The position numbers and the translations under genes are program-made. This document shows, in pieces, positions 6,173-7,618 of a DNA stretch of 7,618 nucleotides. Source of the stretch: Spirosoma fluviale (GTDB lineage Bacteria > Bacteroidota > Bacteroidia > Cytophagales > Spirosomataceae); assembly GCA_945906915.1 (NCBI GenBank), contig CAMDSI010000098.1:1-7618 (forward strand), in the 5' to 3' direction. Numbering within the stretch: the stretch's first letter is position 1; the number at the start of each line of letters is the position of its first letter. Below the pieces are notes generated by a model. The model did no database searches. It had not been told where the DNA came from and saw only the letters and a program-made list of their open reading frames with translations.

Positions 6173-6200
6173 GCAATGAGTTTTGGCATTATTATTGTTT
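6160..6200 (+). terminator. Hairpin with GCAA loop and T-rich tail after secG (candidate terminator)
   Basis: TGCCAAAA (6160-6167) pairs exactly with TTTTGGCA (6181-6188). Inside it, after a single bulged T at 6168, a further four pairs (one of them U-G) close a GCAA tetraloop at 6173-6176. The stem therefore reaches 12 pairs and is followed by TTATTATTGTTT (6189-6200), a U-rich though interrupted tail. It could end the miaB-secG transcript. The stem is AT-rich, so it may only be partial, and the same bases contain the -24 element of the candidate groES promoter. Confidence 0.45.
6184..6199 (+). promoter_or_regulatory. Candidate sigma-54 (-24/-12) promoter of groES-groEL
   Basis: TGGCATTATTATTGTT aligns with the sigma-54 consensus TGGCACGNNNNTTGCW. 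TGGCA is exact, TTG is exact and the spacing between the two blocks is correct; the -12 C is replaced by T. Transcription would start near 6210, leaving a leader of about 55 bases before groES. No CIRCE operator (TTAGCACTC-N9-GAGTGCTAA) is present in this gap, so HrcA-type control is not indicated. A TATAAT at 6231-6236 is an alternative -10-like element, but it has only a poor -35 and is not the usual Bacteroidota type. A sigma-54 activator is encoded upstream in this window. Confidence 0.45.
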
Positions 6201-6211
6201 GACCTATTGTA

Positions 6212-6227
6212 CCATGTTTGCGCATGG
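6212..6227 (+). other. Small hairpin in the groES leader
   Basis: CCATG (6212-6216) and CATGG (6223-6227) are inverted, and a T-G wobble extends the stem to six pairs around a TTGC loop. It would lie at the very 5' end of the groES mRNA if transcription starts near 6210, where such hairpins can slow mRNA decay. The remaining leader (6228-6264) is almost purely A/T and should be unstructured. As double-stranded DNA it could equally be a small operator. Confidence 0.25.
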
Positions 6228-6264
6228 GAGTATAATCTCTAATTTTAAATTAAATTTATAACAC

Positions 6265-6543
6265 ATGTCAAATTTAAGTATTAAGCCCTTAGCGGATCGG
6301 GTTATTGTGGAGCCAGCTCAAGCTGAAGAGAAAACAGCATTTGGTATTATTATTCCTGACACAGCGAAAGAGAAACCACAAAAAGGATTGATCGTAGCGG
6401 TAGGAAATGGAAAAAAAGATGAGCCTATTACAGTTAAAGTAGGCGATTCTGTTTTGTATGGTAAATACTCAGGTACAGAAATCACTATTGATGGTAAAGA
6501 TTACTTGATCATGCGTGAGTCTGACATTTTTGCAGTTTTATAA
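6265..6543 (+). CDS. groES: Co-chaperonin GroES (Cpn10)
   Basis: GroES is the heptameric lid of the GroEL folding chamber in the cytoplasm; binding through its mobile loops closes the cage in an ATP-dependent cycle. The 92-residue product starts with the typical beta strand LSIKPLADRVIVEPAQAEEK. The mobile loop follows (about 21-36), with the GroEL-contacting hydrophobic triplet III at 28-30 in GIIIPDTAKEKPQKG. Later come VAVGNG, VKVGDSVLYGKYSGTEI and the ending YLIMRESDIFAVL. Length is standard (about 90-97). It lies 29 bp before groEL, the usual chaperonin operon order, and is preceded by the 132-bp control region described above. The call is very secure. Confidence 0.97.
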   Translation: MSNLSIKPLADRVIVEPAQAEEKTAFGIIIPDTAKEKPQKGLIVAVGNGKKDEPITVKVGDSVLYGKYSGTEITIDGKDYLIMRESDIFAVL

Positions 6544-6572
6544 TTTTAACAATTCATTAATTACAAAATCAT

Positions 6573-7618
6573 ATGGCAAAGGAATTATTTTTCGACAGCG
6601 AAGCGCGCGAAAAGATGAAAAGAGGGGTTGATACCCTTGCAAATGCGGTTAAAGTAACATTAGGGCCTAAAGGTCGTAACGTTATCATTGATAAAAAATT
6701 CGGATCACCTTCTATTACTAAAGATGGTGTATCTGTAGCAAAAGAAATCGAATTAGAGGATCCAGTTGAAAACATGGGAGCTCAACTTGTTAAGGAGGTT
6801 GCTTCTAAAACAGCTGATCAAGCAGGTGATGGTACAACTACAGCAACTGTTTTAGCACAATCAATCTACACGATTGGTTCTAAAAACGTAGCAGCTGGTG
6901 CTAACCCAATGGATCTTAAAAGAGGTATTGAGAAAGCAGTAGAAGCAATTGTAGCGGATTTAAAGAAACAATCTCGTGCCATTACTACTTCTAAAGAAAT
7001 CGCTCAGGTTGCAACTATTTCTGCTAATAACGATTCAGAAATCGGAACGATGATCTCTTCAGCAATGGAGAAAGTAGGTCGCGAAGGTGTAATCACAGTA
7101 GAAGAAGCTCGTGGTACAGAGACGGAAGTGAAGACAGTGGAAGGTATGCAATTCGATCGCGGATATTTATCTGCCTATTTTGTAACGAATACGGACAAGA
7201 TGGAAGTCGAATTAGAGAAACCATTCATCTTAATTTCTGAGAAAAAGGTTTCTTCTATGAAAGAATTACTACCTGTATTAGAGGCAGTTGCTCAAACAGG
7301 TCGTCCCCTATTGATTATTTCTGAAGATGTCGATGGAGAAGCTTTAGCTACATTGGTAGTCAACAAAATGCGTGGTGCATTAAAAGTGGCTGCTGTTAAG
7401 GCTCCAGGTTTTGGTGATCGTCGTAAAGCTATGTTAGAAGATATCGCTATCCTAACTGGTGGTACGGTAATCGCTGAAGAAAGAGGTTTCAAGTTAGAAA
7501 ATGCTACAATCGAATATTTAGGTCAAGCTGAAAAAATCATTATTGATAAAGACAATACGACCATCGTAAATGGTGCTGGTACGAAAGATAATATCGATAA
7601 TCGCGTTAATCAGATTAA
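6573..7618 (+). CDS. groEL: Chaperonin GroEL (Cpn60), N-terminal 348 codons (runs off the window)
   Basis: GroEL forms the double-ring ATP-driven folding chamber. The reading frame opens at ATG 6573 (MAKELFFDSEAREKMKRGVD) and is uninterrupted to the window end; two bases of a further codon remain. About two thirds of a normal ~545-residue protein is visible. The equatorial part carries the nucleotide-site motifs TLGPKGRNV (29-37), KDGVSVAKEIEL with D51, and GDGTTTATVLA with catalytic-region D86 (equivalent to E. coli D52 and D87). The intermediate and apical domains follow, including EGMQFDRGYLS, PLLIISEDVDGEALATLVVN and KAPGFGDRRKAMLEDIAILTGG. The third catalytic aspartate (E. coli D398) and the C-terminal tail lie beyond the window. 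No frameshift or missing key residue is seen. Probably co-transcribed with groES. Confidence 0.97.
   Translation, partial: MAKELFFDSEAREKMKRGVDTLANAVKVTLGPKGRNVIIDKKFGSPSITKDGVSVAKEIELEDPVENMGAQLVKEVASKTADQAGDGTTTATVLAQSIYTIGSKNVAAGANPMDLKRGIEKAVEAIVADLKKQSRAITTSKEIAQVATISANNDSEIGTMISSAMEKVGREGVITVEEARGTETEVKTVEGMQFDRGYLSAYFVTNTDKMEVELEKPFILISEKKVSSMKELLPVLEAVAQTGRPLLIISEDVDGEALATLVVNKMRGALKVAAVKAPGFGDRRKAMLEDIAILTGGTVIAEERGFKLENATIEYLGQAEKIIIDKDNTTIVNGAGTKDNIDNRVNQI

Noticed and set aside
6133..6264. CIRCE (HrcA) operator before groES
   Set aside because: Looked for TTAGCACTC-N9-GAGTGCTAA and near matches; none is present in this gap.
6569..6775. Minus-strand frames inside groEL (also 7292-7492)
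   Set aside because: Both are antisense to highly conserved GroEL sequence and have no independent support.

Overview
The window looks like chromosomal core sequence from a member of the Bacteroidota, probably the Cytophagales. Three observations support this: the genes are AT-rich, start codons are generally preceded by A-rich stretches instead of clear Shine-Dalgarno sequences, and the gene order miaB / sigma-54 activator / lptE / small TPR-like gene / secG / groES-groEL is one I associate with this phylum. Genus-level placement is not possible from sequence reading alone. There is no sign of a mobile element, CRISPR array, tRNA or rRNA.

Left arm (1-1299, minus strand): sucC (succinyl-CoA synthetase beta chain) is followed after 3 bases by the first 35 codons of a fumarylacetoacetate-hydrolase family gene that leaves the window. 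A 95-bp divergent intergenic region (1300-1394) carries a 16-bp perfect palindrome near the sucC start. On the plus strand comes a LolD-like ABC ATPase with no permease next to it.

Centre (2049-6132, plus strand): a tightly packed run of five genes. These are miaB (tRNA methylthiotransferase), a sigma-54 enhancer-binding protein with no N-terminal sensor domain (7-bp overlap with miaB), lptE (LPS-assembly lipoprotein, 23-bp overlap), a small conserved-looking protein with one TPR-like unit (1-bp gap), and secG (2-bp gap). The overlaps and 1-2 bp gaps suggest one transcript with coupled translation.

Right arm (6133-7618, plus strand): a 132-bp control region, then groES and the first 348 codons of groEL, which runs off the window. 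No CIRCE/HrcA operator is visible. Instead there is a near-consensus sigma-54 (-24/-12) promoter, a hairpin with a GCAA loop and T-rich tail that may end the secG transcript, and a 15-bp motif matching at 14 of 15 positions one found just upstream of miaB, the first gene of the run encoding the sigma-54 activator.

The most interesting reading, which is an inference, is a self-contained circuit. The sensorless sigma-54 activator would switch on the chaperonin operon through the shared motif and control its own operon, which also carries outer-membrane (LptE) and secretion (SecG) genes. The main competing explanation is that the groES-side motif is simply half of a terminator hairpin.
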